From Opitutaceae bacterium (GTDB taxonomy: Bacteria; Verrucomicrobiota; Verrucomicrobiia; Opitutales; Opitutaceae), in contig JAEUHC010000027.1 of assembly GCA_016794785.1 (NCBI GenBank), positions 558,001-622,000 of the forward strand: 64,000 nt of DNA, given 5' to 3'. Position numbers and translations under genes: made by a program. The number at the start of each line of letters is the position of its first letter. Position 1 is the stretch's first letter. Under the pieces are notes generated by a model. That model made no database searches and had not been told where the DNA came from. It worked only from the letters and a program-made list of their open reading frames with translations. Positions 44,301 to 52,252 of this stretch are shown piece by piece.

Positions 44301-44775
44301 CAATGTTGGCCGACCCGATGCCGCGGACGCGGTTCGCGTTGTTGGGATCGAGGCTGACGTTGTCGGTCACAGCCCCGGTGCGATCGAGGACGAAGTCCGA
44401 GTAGGAATTGGTGCCCTCCGTGCTCGCCATGTGATCGAAGACGTCGTTGATATCGAGCATCGCGAAATCGACCATCTGCTCCTTGGTCATCACCGTAATC
44501 GACTGGCCCAAGTCCTCGATCTTCGAATTCAGGCGCGTGCCCGACATCGTGTTGGAGGAGAAGTAACCCTTGGTCTCGGCCACCACCTCGAACGGCGACA
44601 ACTTGATCGTCTCGTCGCCTTCCGGCTTCGCGACGGTGGGCGCGGCCTGGGCCGCGGTGGCCGAGGGAACAGGCGCCGCTTGCGCCCACAACGAGGCGGC
44701 GCTCACCAGCGCCAGACTGGCATACGCTCCGAACAGCGGGAGCGGCCGACGGACAATCTTATCAGGTAGGTTCAT
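41323..44775 (-). CDS. TonB-dependent outer-membrane receptor (1150 aa)
   Basis: Large 22-strand-type outer-membrane transporter. ATG 44775 gives the signal peptide LFGAYASLALVSAASLWAQA; the frame is open much further upstream, but that part has no protein character. KLSPFEVVAETKGYFSSNT is the TonB-box/plug entry seen in many Opitutaceae receptors. The plug follows (LGQSITVMTKEQMVDF, RVRGIGSANIAFNNI, LWMDSLELSRGPNANIFGLG, GTVNQVPATAS) and then the barrel to the C-terminal ILSASFDL. No SusD partner is present. Ligand unknown; its position 2 kb from the pectin locus allows, but does not show, an oligosaccharide role. Divergent from the purine permease. Confidence 0.9.
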   Translation of the reverse strand: MNLPDKIVRRPLPLFGAYASLALVSAASLWAQAAPVPSATAAQAAPTVAKPEGDETIKLSPFEVVAETKGYFSSNTMSGTRLNSKIEDLGQSITVMTKEQMVDFAMLDINDVFDHMASTEGTNSYSDFVLDRTGAVTDNVSLDPNNANRVRGIGSANIAFNNIATSGRVPVDPLWMDSLELSRGPNANIFGLGGSSGTVNQVPATASLFKDFTKVETRGDSYGGWRASFDVNRKLTNKLAVRASLAHQHTGFVRKPSGQDERRTSVQLKARPFRNTTLSLSYYGYDASATRPNYTTPRDYISGWLAAGKPAWNPVTRLITLNGVTYGQGMVAGSTTPITTLPAFFAGADARAVFRVGAPGEAPYWSAPTVNTNVTSPYLNIVNNTVRFVQTAPAGNFGDSQPLFATQPALADKSIYDWSEFNLQSANKQWDNVDTFVAQLDQIFLSSRKHTLAAQVTFMREDAKRIADLPMGPASVNGIIGAIYADPNIVNLDGTPNPYFGRPYLKSTEPYLREQPLLWDTTRAQFVYRVDFSQDKGLTKWIGTQQFLGYYEYKDQQNRHYAYRHTATSLDQQWQRDLAAAGVPLANRTTGGNRYPIAPGNVSRMFEQYYVGSTPGGGVEYGSSRFPEGATLPFVWGNTGAFRRDPTQVGFTPSPDGSGGNASKQTIVKTQGGVLQSTFLDGRLVTTFGLRKDKVFDRNAPFATLTPDLRAFDYGASDQWLPVWRLAEGETKTASVVVRPFRDLKFLKNQTTGGGGIGKFLADAVSSASLTYNKSDNFIAQGPAFDLFLRPLPNQTGKSKDLGLWMTTLEGRLTVRYTYFKTDQINFRNGDISTIAQRVLRADGLNAADAWNLQDRSTEWITQLNPTWTTDQVKAEVAKTMGLTQDTIDRMEAAIAAGQLAATQDIVSKGHELEINYNPTRAWTISASATQTESINQNAGNVIEEWIATRMPIWTTVEDPRFPDPARPGRNLLWRNISGTAFTGFGYNATNSAATNYVTFVEGPLAVFRQLEGRPRPQIRKYSAKFNTRYQLSGLTDNRILKNMSVGGSVRWTDKGAIGFYGVQSLPAKVTALDVTRPIYSKAETYVDLFLSYRTKLFHDKVGARFQLNVKNLQESGGRLQTTGVFPDGTGLSYRIIDPRQFILSASFDL

Positions 44776-45009
44776 GGTATTGGGGTTTAAGGGCCGGCCG
44801 AAGCCGGCGCGTTGGGAGATCTTCGATGCAAAATTACCGGATGCACCCGCAAGACGCCACCTGTATGCTGGCGAATTTCTGCCGGAACGTAAGGCAGCCC
44901 CCGGGTCAGCTCGCCGTCGTTCGCTCGCGATATGGCCCAGCGTTTCATGATTGGCATTGCACGTGGTAGTGGCGTTCGCTGCCTCCGCCTCCCTCCCCTG
45001 CGCGCCACC

Positions 45010-46347
45010 ATGCTCAACCGTTTCTTCCAACTGCCCCAGCACGGCACGACCGTCGGGCGTGAATTGCAGGCCGGGCTCACGACCTTTGCCGCGATGGCCT
45101 ACATCCTCGCGGTCAACCCCGCGATCCTCGCCAACACCGGGATGGACAAGGGCGCCCTCGTCACCGTCACCGCGCTCTCCGCCGCCGTCGCCACCGCGAT
45201 CATGGCGCTTCTCACCAACTACCCGATCGCGCTCGCGCCGGGCATGGGGATCAACGCGTTCTTCACCTTTACCATCGTGCTCGGCAAGGGCGTGCCGTGG
45301 AGCGAGGCGCTCGGCATGGTCTTCGTCAACGGCGCGGTTTTCCTCGCGCTCTCCGTCACGGGCGTGCGCGAAAAGATCATCGCGGCCATCCCGCATGCGC
45401 TGAAAATCGCGGTGACCTGCGGCATCGGGCTCTTCATCGCCTTCATCGGCCTGAAAAACGGCGGGGTGATCGTGGCCAATCCGGCGACCTTTGTCTCGCA
45501 CGGCGACTTCGCCTCCGGGCCGGTCGCGCTGTGCCTTGCCGGCATCGCGCTCACCGCCGTGCTCATCGCCTACCGCGTGCCCGGCGCCATCGTGATCAGC
45601 ATCGCGGTGGTGACGCTGGCCGGGCTGTTGGTGCCGGCGGGCAAGGGCGCGATGGTGACCGCGCTCCCCGCGAGTCTCGTCGCCCTGCCGGCCTCGCCCG
45701 AGCCCGTTTTCCTCAAGCTCACGTTCCAGTTTCTCACCAACAGCAACGCCCTCCTGCTCGCCCTGCCGCTCATCCTCACGCTGCTGCTCGTCGATATGTT
45801 CGACAACATCGGCACGCTCATCGGCGTGACGAAGCGCGCGGGCTTCCTCCGACCCGATGGCACGTTGCCCAAGGCCGGTCGCGCCCTCGTGGCCGATTCG
45901 CTGGCGACGCTGCTGAGCGCGCTTTTTGGCACCTCGACCGTGGTGAGCTACATCGAATCGGCCTCGGGGGTGGAGGCCGGTGGACGCACGGGCCTGACCG
46001 GGCTCACGACGGCGGCGCTCATGCTGCTCGCGCTGTTCTTCACCCCGCTGATTCTCATCGTGCCCGCGGCCGCGACCGCCCCGGCGCTCGTGATCGTGGG
46101 CGTGTTCATGATGCAATCGGTGACGGAAATCGAGATGAGCGACTTCAAGGTCGCGACTCCGGCCGTGCTGACGCTGCTGGCCATCCCGCTCACCTTCAGC
46201 ATCGCGGAGGGCATCGGCCTGGGTCTCATCATGACGGCCATTCTCGCTCTCGCGCTCGGCGAGCCGAAGAAGCTGACCCCGCTCGGCTACGGCATCGCCG
46301 CGATTTTCTTCCTGCAATTCTTCCACCTCTGGCCGTTCCGGGCCTAG
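45010..46347 (+). CDS. AzgA-type NCS2 purine permease (445 aa)
   Basis: Inner-membrane hypoxanthine/guanine/adenine:H+ symporter of the AzgA-like NCS2 branch. ATG 45010 gives MLNRFFQLPQHGTTVGRE, a typical start with FF-L-x-x-x-GT. Core motifs: AGLTTFAAMAYILAVNPAIL, LAPGMGINAFFTFTIV (helix 3), LLVDMFDNIGTLIGV (helix 8 with the purine-binding acidic residue region) and GTSTVVSYIESASGVEAGGR (helix 10). 445 residues is the usual length. Divergent from the receptor gene upstream. The 234-base leader between them shows no riboswitch I can recognise. Confidence 0.92.
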   Translation: MLNRFFQLPQHGTTVGRELQAGLTTFAAMAYILAVNPAILANTGMDKGALVTVTALSAAVATAIMALLTNYPIALAPGMGINAFFTFTIVLGKGVPWSEALGMVFVNGAVFLALSVTGVREKIIAAIPHALKIAVTCGIGLFIAFIGLKNGGVIVANPATFVSHGDFASGPVALCLAGIALTAVLIAYRVPGAIVISIAVVTLAGLLVPAGKGAMVTALPASLVALPASPEPVFLKLTFQFLTNSNALLLALPLILTLLLVDMFDNIGTLIGVTKRAGFLRPDGTLPKAGRALVADSLATLLSALFGTSTVVSYIESASGVEAGGRTGLTGLTTAALMLLALFFTPLILIVPAAATAPALVIVGVFMMQSVTEIEMSDFKVATPAVLTLLAIPLTFSIAEGIGLGLIMTAILALALGEPKKLTPLGYGIAAIFFLQFFHLWPFRA

Positions 46348-46392
46348 GACCAAGTCGACGGACATTCCCGTCAAACCGCCACGATCCGACTT

Positions 46393-46441
46393 TGTGGCAG
46401 CGACCTTGGTCGCGACTGTCTCGTGCAAGCACGCTCCCACA
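46393..46441. repeat. REPIN-like doublet of 24-base inverted units
   Basis: One unit runs 46393-46416 and a second, inverted, runs 46418-46441, with one base between. Both read TGTGGNAGCG, two bases, CTTG, two bases, CGNGAC in their own direction. Each unit has its own small hairpin (GACC-TT-GGTC; CGTGC-AA-GCACG), and the outer ends pair with one mismatch, so a cloverleaf fold is possible. It lies in the gap between two convergent genes. Confidence 0.7.
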
Positions 46442-46492
46442 GGGTCAATCCAAGCCGAGGCACTCTTCGGGATGCCGGACCCACAGGGAATG

Positions 46493-46518
46493 AAAAGGCC
46501 GCCCATGAGAGGGCGGCC
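46493..46518 (-). terminator. Intrinsic terminator of the 804-aa TonB-dependent receptor gene
   Basis: On the minus strand GGCCGCCC (46511-46518) and GGGCGGCC (46497-46504) form a perfect 8-base stem with loop TCTCAT, followed by TTTTCATT. It starts 37 bases after the receptor stop codon. Confidence 0.85.
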
Positions 46519-46555
46519 GTGAGGCTGGGGAATGGCGCTCGAGAGCCTGCTCCGA

Positions 46556-48970
46556 TCAGAACGTGTATTTGATCGTGAGGCGGCCCATCGTGCCCGGGAG
46601 CGCGAGGATGGACGCGTTGCCATACACGGCATTCGGCGGCGCCCAGTTTTTCTCGTCGGTGAGATTGCTGAGGTTCACGCGGAATTCCCACTGCCGGGTG
46701 CGGTAGGCCACGCTGCCGTCGAGCTGATACTGGCGCGGGATCGTCAGCGTGCCGGCAAAGTTGTTGATCATCTCGCCGGTGACCATGCCGTTCAGCGTGA
46801 AGCTCCAGCCGCTGTCCAGGGTGTAGGAGGCGAGCGCGTTGAAGAGGTGGCGGGGCAGGCCCGAGACACGGCCCTCCGTGCCCTTCGATGCGAAGAACTG
46901 CCCGACGCCACCATCAGCTTGGAAGCCCGGCGAGGTCTTGGCCCCGAGATACGAGTAGGAGACGGTGCCGTAGAGGTGCTTGTTGGGCTGGTAATTCATC
47001 TCCGCCTCGAAGCCCTTGGTGCGGAACTGCTGGATGATAGTGCTGCTCGTGCTCTTGAAGGTGCGCTTCTGGTCGAAGACCGCGAAGTTGAGGAAGACCT
47101 TCGCGTCCATGAGCGCATACTTGCTGCCAAGTTCGATTAGTTCGCTCGGCTGGAGGAAGTTGTCCTTGAAGAGCGCGGTGCCCGCGGCGTTCCAGCCGGT
47201 GATGCCGCCGCCATTGCCCACCGCGCCGGAGGTGTTGCGGCTGTTGTTGTAGGTCGCATAGACGCTCGTCGTGGGCGTGGGCTTGAAGATGAGCGACGCG
47301 TTGTAGTTGGGAATCCATACGCTGATGCTGGCGCTCGGGCGGCGGGCGAGGAGCGGCTCGGTGACGTCGGCATGGAAGCGATCAAGACGGCCGCCGAGCA
47401 CGAGGCTGAACTGCTCGGAGAAGCGGTAGGTGCCCTGCGCAAACGGCCCGATCGTGATGCCCTTTGAATCGTTGGTGTCGCCATTCTGGATGCCGTCGGT
47501 CGCGTAGCGGCCGGGCCAGCCGGGGACGGGCAGGCTCGTGAAGGGATTCGGGAAGTTGACCGAGTTGTAGACGTTCACGAAGCTCATGTCCCGGGTGAGA
47601 TCCCACACGTTGGCGGGCTCGAAGAAGTAGTCGTCGTAGGCCTTCGTGCGCTGGTAGCGCAGGTCGAGGCCGGTGTTGAGCGAGTAGTCCGGCTTGGTGA
47701 AGACGAACTCCGTGCGGTTCTGCGCAAACCAGGAGGGATCGATGATCTCGGAATAGTAGTAGCTGCTCAGGGTGTTGCGCTTGGTGTAGCTGACGAAGCT
47801 GTTGTTGGTCACGCGGAGTTCGGGGCTGACGGTGAAGGTCTGGATCGCCTGCGCATTGTATTCGCGGCCGGTGGAGTGGTCGCCGGGCTTGAGCAGACGC
47901 TGGTGACGGCTGATTTTGACGGCGGGCCCGAAGACGACGCGGTTGTTGGCGGGAAAGCCGGAGGTGACCCAGCGGGAGTTCTGCGGATCGGAGACCGGCG
48001 CGGCGGGGCCGCCGATGGTGGCGAGGTTGGTGAACGAAATCGGCACGCCGTTCGCATCGGCGTAGCCGAAGGGATACCGGCTGAAGTCGGGCGCGGCGTT
48101 GCTGTTTACGCCGGTGAGGTAGCGACCGTTGTCGATAAGGTCCTGCGTGACCCGGTTGAGACCCCAGTTCTCCGTGTAGTCGTAGATGCCGACTGTGGCG
48201 TTGAGGAAAATCTCCCAGCCCTTGGTCGGGCGGAGCGTGAGCGCGCCGTAGATGGAGTGGTTTTTATTGTAGTAGTCCCAGGAGTAGCCCTTGGAGTCGG
48301 TGCCGGAGTAGCTGAAGCGGTAGGCCGCCGTGGGCGAGATCGGCCCGCCCTGATCGATCGTCCATTCCTTGGTCGAATAGGAGCCGACCGTGATGCTGAT
48401 CGAGCGCTTGGGGGCGTCGAAATACGGGCGCTTGGTCACGAGATCGACGAAGCCGCCGACATACATCGAGGTGCCCTGCACCGCGGTGGCGGGGCCTTTG
48501 ACGATGTTGACGGATTCGACGGAGTTGAAATCGAGAGGCAGACCGTTGCCGTTGGAGGTGATGCGGCCGCGCACGCCGTTGATGAAAAGGTCGGCGGTGA
48601 GTCCGCGGATGGCAGGATTGGCCGGCGCGCCGAAGTTCGTCGTCGAATAGGCGCTGGAGGTGAGCTTGGTGAAATCGAGCACGCTGCCGATACTGATGTC
48701 GCTCAGCTGCTGGCGGGAGATGATGGTGACGTTGCGCGGCACATCGACGATGTTGTCGTTGGTGCCGAACACGGAGGTGAAGGGCCGCGCCGTGGGGAGA
48801 ATCTGCCGCTCGATGGGCACATCCTTCACCTCGAACTTGGCCATGGTGGTGACTTCAGGATCGGTTTTGGCCGGCGCCTGGGCGGCAGCGGCGGATGCAG
48901 CGGAGGCGAGCACGAGGCCCGCAATCACCGGCACGGTGCGGAGAAGAGCTGATGGTTGATGGTGGATCAC
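46556..48970 (-). CDS. TonB-dependent receptor, siderophore-receptor-like (804 aa)
   Basis: Outer-membrane receptor of FhuE/ferrichrome-receptor-like architecture. The signal region LLRTVPVIAGLVLASAASAA is followed by a TonB-box-like MAKFEVKDVP, then the plug (VPRNVTIISRQQLSDISIGS, PAIRGLTADLFINGVRGR, VESVNIVKGPATAVQGTSMY, GGFVDLVTKRPYFDAP). The barrel ends with GTMGRLTIKYTF, a terminal phenylalanine as required for BamA-dependent assembly. The start is GTG 48970; no good ATG precedes the signal sequence. Shorter than the 1150-aa receptor and not closely similar. Iron-siderophore uptake is the default guess, but verrucomicrobial members of this type are expanded beyond iron. Confidence 0.88.
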   Translation of the reverse strand: MIHHQPSALLRTVPVIAGLVLASAASAAAAQAPAKTDPEVTTMAKFEVKDVPIERQILPTARPFTSVFGTNDNIVDVPRNVTIISRQQLSDISIGSVLDFTKLTSSAYSTTNFGAPANPAIRGLTADLFINGVRGRITSNGNGLPLDFNSVESVNIVKGPATAVQGTSMYVGGFVDLVTKRPYFDAPKRSISITVGSYSTKEWTIDQGGPISPTAAYRFSYSGTDSKGYSWDYYNKNHSIYGALTLRPTKGWEIFLNATVGIYDYTENWGLNRVTQDLIDNGRYLTGVNSNAAPDFSRYPFGYADANGVPISFTNLATIGGPAAPVSDPQNSRWVTSGFPANNRVVFGPAVKISRHQRLLKPGDHSTGREYNAQAIQTFTVSPELRVTNNSFVSYTKRNTLSSYYYSEIIDPSWFAQNRTEFVFTKPDYSLNTGLDLRYQRTKAYDDYFFEPANVWDLTRDMSFVNVYNSVNFPNPFTSLPVPGWPGRYATDGIQNGDTNDSKGITIGPFAQGTYRFSEQFSLVLGGRLDRFHADVTEPLLARRPSASISVWIPNYNASLIFKPTPTTSVYATYNNSRNTSGAVGNGGGITGWNAAGTALFKDNFLQPSELIELGSKYALMDAKVFLNFAVFDQKRTFKSTSSTIIQQFRTKGFEAEMNYQPNKHLYGTVSYSYLGAKTSPGFQADGGVGQFFASKGTEGRVSGLPRHLFNALASYTLDSGWSFTLNGMVTGEMINNFAGTLTIPRQYQLDGSVAYRTRQWEFRVNLSNLTDEKNWAPPNAVYGNASILALPGTMGRLTIKYTF

Positions 48971-49105
48971 CCGCCACGCGAAGCAGGCAACAGACCAACC
49001 TACAACCTAACTTCGGGAAAATGGCGGCCTGGAATAAACTCCTCGGCCGGGCCTCACCCTCCTGAGCAGGTCGCCATCAGCCTCCCAACGCCAGTCACCC
49101 GCACC

Positions 49106-50281
49106 CTACTCCGCCGAGAACCGATAGATCGTCGTGCTGCGATAGGTCTGCCCCGGCCGAAGGATCGTGGTGGGAAACCTGGGCTGGTTGACGGAGTCCG
49201 GGAAATGCTGCGTCTCGAGGCAGAAGCCATCGCGCTGGGCATAGGCGTGTCCTGACTTCCCCGTGATCGTGCCGTCGAGAAAATTGCCCGTATAAAACTG
49301 CACGCCGGGCTCGGTCGTGAGCACTTCCATCACACGGCCGGTCGTGGGCTCGCTGACCCGAGCGGCGAGCGTAGGCTCGCGGCGCGGTGCGTCTGCCAGC
49401 ACGAAGTTGTGGTCATAGCCGAGGCCGCGTTCGATCTGCTCGTGCTTCTGCCCGATCCGCGCGCCGATCGCGTGCGGCTTCGTGAAATCGAACGGCGTGT
49501 CCGCCACCGGGGCGAGTTCGCCCGTGGGAATCAGCCCCGCGTTCACCGGCGTGTAGCGCGGCGCGTGCAGCGTGAGTTCGTGGCCGAGGATGTCGCCGTT
49601 GCCCTCACCGCGGAGATTGAAGTAGGCGTGGTTGGTCAGGCTCACGGGCGTCGCCGCGTCGGTCGTCGCCTGATAATCGATGCGCAGGCCGCGGCCCGCG
49701 GTGAGCGCGTAGATGACCTCGACGCGCAGCGTGCCCGGATAGCCTTCCTCGCCCGCCGGGCTCGTGAGCGTGAGGCGCAGCGCGGCGCGTCCGTCGCGCA
49801 CGAGCGGCTCCGCGGTCCAGAGCTTCTTGTCGAAGCCCTCGACGCCACCGTGGAGATGACACGGCATGCCACCCGGCGAGTTGTTGGTCGCGAGCGTGTG
49901 GGTTTTTCCATCCAGCGTGAACTTGCCTCCCGCGATCCGGTTGCCCACGCGGCCGACGATCGCGCCAAAGTAAGGCGTCTTCGCCGCATAGCCCGCCACG
50001 TCGCCGTAGCCGAGCGTGACATCGGCAAATCTCCCGGCGCGATCCGGCGCGAGCAGCCGCACGATGATCCCGCCGTAGTCGGAGATCTCGACGGCGAAGC
50101 CATCGGCGGCGCGGAGGGTGAAAAGTTGCGCGGTGCGTCCGTCGGGCAGTTTCCCGAAAGGGCGCGCAGTGGGGAGCGGGTCGGCGGCGTGCAAGGAAAA
50201 CACCAGCAGGCCAAGCGAGAGCATTCTTGGCAAGAGGAGCATGTCGGCCCGGCGCTTGATCACCGCACCGGCGGTTTTCAT
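49106..50281 (-). CDS. galM: Aldose 1-epimerase, exported (391 aa)
   Basis: Mutarotase interconverting alpha and beta anomers of aldoses. Beta-sandwich family motifs: FAVEISDYGGIIVRLLAPDR, YFGAIVGRVGNRIAGGKF, PCHLHGGVEGFDKKLW (first catalytic histidine), LTNHAYFNLRGEGNG (second histidine region), YDHNFVL, VQFYTGNFLDGT (catalytic glutamate is in the following LETQHFPDSVNQP). The N-terminus has a hydrophobic stretch (RMLSLGLLVFSLHAAD), so unlike E. coli GalM it is probably periplasmic. Start ATG 50281 overlaps the FecR-protein stop (ATGA); ATG 50242 is an alternative directly before the signal peptide. Confidence 0.92.
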   Translation of the reverse strand: MKTAGAVIKRRADMLLLPRMLSLGLLVFSLHAADPLPTARPFGKLPDGRTAQLFTLRAADGFAVEISDYGGIIVRLLAPDRAGRFADVTLGYGDVAGYAAKTPYFGAIVGRVGNRIAGGKFTLDGKTHTLATNNSPGGMPCHLHGGVEGFDKKLWTAEPLVRDGRAALRLTLTSPAGEEGYPGTLRVEVIYALTAGRGLRIDYQATTDAATPVSLTNHAYFNLRGEGNGDILGHELTLHAPRYTPVNAGLIPTGELAPVADTPFDFTKPHAIGARIGQKHEQIERGLGYDHNFVLADAPRREPTLAARVSEPTTGRVMEVLTTEPGVQFYTGNFLDGTITGKSGHAYAQRDGFCLETQHFPDSVNQPRFPTTILRPGQTYRSTTIYRFSAE

Positions 50282-52014
50282 CGGATTAGAATCGGCACGG
50301 CCTGTCCGTTGTAGGCCCGGCGGGTGAGCGGGGTCGTCGTTACGGCATCGGCGCTGAAGCGCACCGATACGGGCGCTGTCACAAGCGTGCTGGTGGAGGT
50401 TTCCCTGGGACTCAGCAGCAGCGAGCCTGAGATCAGATGAATCTCCAGCGCTTCCGCATTCGGCAGGTAACGCCCGATGAACTCGGTCCCGCGAATGCCA
50501 AGATTCCCGTAGACCGTCGTGAAATCGGAATTCTCCTTCTTGGCGATCAGTCCGCTGACGAAACGAAACTGTCCCTCCATCCAGCTGTAGCTGGATCCGT
50601 TCGTGTCCGGATTGGTCGGATCATAAACATGCGCGTCGATCGGCAAGGTGGTGTTGGGTCCGAGCCCAAGTGTGCTCTGGTCGTTGAATTCCACCTGGGT
50701 CTTGCCGTCACCGCCCGTCGAAATCGTGTCGTCCGCCTGAATCATGTCGTCCTTGGTAAGCGGACGTGTCTCGCCGTTCCGCGTCAGGTTCACCGTGCCT
50801 TGCAGATTCGTGATGCGACCGATGGCGTCGGCGTTCTTGTTCGGCCCGCCGGGGGCCGGAGCCGGCGCAAAATAGAGGACCTGCGAGGCGCGGGAGACGG
50901 CATAGCCGATGCCCTCTTTGGTGAGCTCGTAGAGCGTCGGCCCCCGTGGTTTGGGCGCGGCGGCCGCGGCCACGAGGCGGCCGCGCTCCGGCGCCAGCGC
51001 CCCGAAGGCACCCCGGGTCGTCGGCGCGATCGACCCGACCCTCGTCGGCGTCTGCGGCAAGATCCGGATCTGAATTTCGTTGGTCGAGTTCATGTTGCCC
51101 CCGACGACCCGGTAGCGGACATAAGCCACGCCGCGGATGATCTCCGACCACGGGCCCTGGGCGGCCCGCATCGGAGCGATCCGGCGCTCCTGGCCGGCCC
51201 AGAGCACCTGGTCGCGAAGCTCGTCGGTCGTGTTTTGGCGGAGCAGCGCCTCGCGCTGGCGGTTGGCGGCAATCACGAGCTCGCCGGCCTTGCCCATCTG
51301 GGCGAGCAGCGTTTTGAGCGGCGGCAACCCCAGATCCTTGGCGCGCGCCGAATAGAGGTCCTGCAAGTTTTCCACAAAGTCGGCGGCCAAACGACCGCGG
51401 AATTCGGGGATGACGTCGTCGATCACCGCCTGATACATCTTGGGCATCTTGGCGTAGCTGACCCCGGATTGGATGGCATAAGACACCATCTGCAGCTCGC
51501 GGGGCGGTTTGCGTTTCACCACGGTGCCGCGCCACAGCAGGGTGGAAATGGCATCCGCCGCCTTGCCCTGCACCGGGCCCACCTGATACGCCGCGCCCGC
51601 GCCGCCACGGTGCACAGAATACTCCGAGCAAAACGCGACCGCCCGCACCACATAGTCGCCGGGCGGCAACGGCTGGTCCCAGTTGTCCGCCGTGACCTTG
51701 AACCGCATTGGATTGAACGGCCCGGCGCCCGGCAGCGTGCTCACGGCGGGATAGAGCGTGCTGGCGTCGAGCTTCAGCGGGAGCTGGTGATCGAGCAGCG
51801 TGCCCACGGCTTCCTGCAGCGCTTTCTGCTTCAGGCTCGTGACGAGGTCGGGGCCGCCCTTGGCGGACGCCGCGTGCGCCGCCAGCGGGAGCGAGCAGGC
51901 CACGGCCGCCAGCAGCCACGCGCCGCGCCATGACCACCGCCCGCGCCGGCCGCGGCGCGATATGCTCTCGCCAACACAAGACACGTCGGACCGCGGATCT
52001 CTTGCATCGCTCAT
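50278..52014 (-). CDS. FecR-domain exported protein (578 aa)
   Basis: Hydrophobic segment GAWLLAAVACSLPLAAHAAS after a basic, twin-Arg-rich start (SRRGRRGRWSWRG) indicates export. The N-terminal 350 residues are unassigned and contain a helical region (TLLAQMGKAGELVIAANRQR). From about residue 400 there is a FecR-type beta domain: GRITNLQGTVNLTRNGET, KDDMIQADDTISTGGDGKTQ, VEFNDQSTLGLGPNTTLPID, GLIAKKENSDFTTVYGNLGI and RGTEFIG. It is not next to a sigma factor, and its location outside the membrane argues against a classical FecI-FecR role. It is translationally coupled to galM (ATGA), with no obvious reason. Confidence 0.8.
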   Translation of the reverse strand: MSDARDPRSDVSCVGESISRRGRRGRWSWRGAWLLAAVACSLPLAAHAASAKGGPDLVTSLKQKALQEAVGTLLDHQLPLKLDASTLYPAVSTLPGAGPFNPMRFKVTADNWDQPLPPGDYVVRAVAFCSEYSVHRGGAGAAYQVGPVQGKAADAISTLLWRGTVVKRKPPRELQMVSYAIQSGVSYAKMPKMYQAVIDDVIPEFRGRLAADFVENLQDLYSARAKDLGLPPLKTLLAQMGKAGELVIAANRQREALLRQNTTDELRDQVLWAGQERRIAPMRAAQGPWSEIIRGVAYVRYRVVGGNMNSTNEIQIRILPQTPTRVGSIAPTTRGAFGALAPERGRLVAAAAAPKPRGPTLYELTKEGIGYAVSRASQVLYFAPAPAPGGPNKNADAIGRITNLQGTVNLTRNGETRPLTKDDMIQADDTISTGGDGKTQVEFNDQSTLGLGPNTTLPIDAHVYDPTNPDTNGSSYSWMEGQFRFVSGLIAKKENSDFTTVYGNLGIRGTEFIGRYLPNAEALEIHLISGSLLLSPRETSTSTLVTAPVSVRFSADAVTTTPLTRRAYNGQAVPILIR

Positions 52015-52252
52015 GGTGAAAACGCGCCACGGGCCGGGGAATCGCAGTCTGGGCGCGGGAAAATATCCAGCGACTATCCTCCGTAAAGACGAGCCCGTTT
52101 CCCTCGGGCCTTTCGCGCTGCGTCTCTGATCGCCACGACGCGACTCAGCAACGCGTGCTCGCCAGGTGCGAATTCATCAGCCGAATGTGTGCGGCGCGGT
52201 CTTCCCCCCGGGTCGGCACCGCTGCATCACTGCATCTGTTCCCCCTCCCCTC

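Noticed and set aside
44776..45009. Possible purine riboswitch before the AzgA-type permease
   Set aside because: I looked for the conserved purine-aptamer stems and the TATA...loop sequences and did not find them. Only a GCCGGC-CGAA-GCCGGC hairpin is present.
41323..46632. Continuous minus-strand frame of 1769 codons covering a receptor and the region opposite the purine permease
   Set aside because: Only residues encoded from 44775 downward look like protein (signal peptide, plug, barrel). The upstream part is antisense to the permease and has Arg/Asp/Gly-rich low-complexity composition, an effect of high GC.
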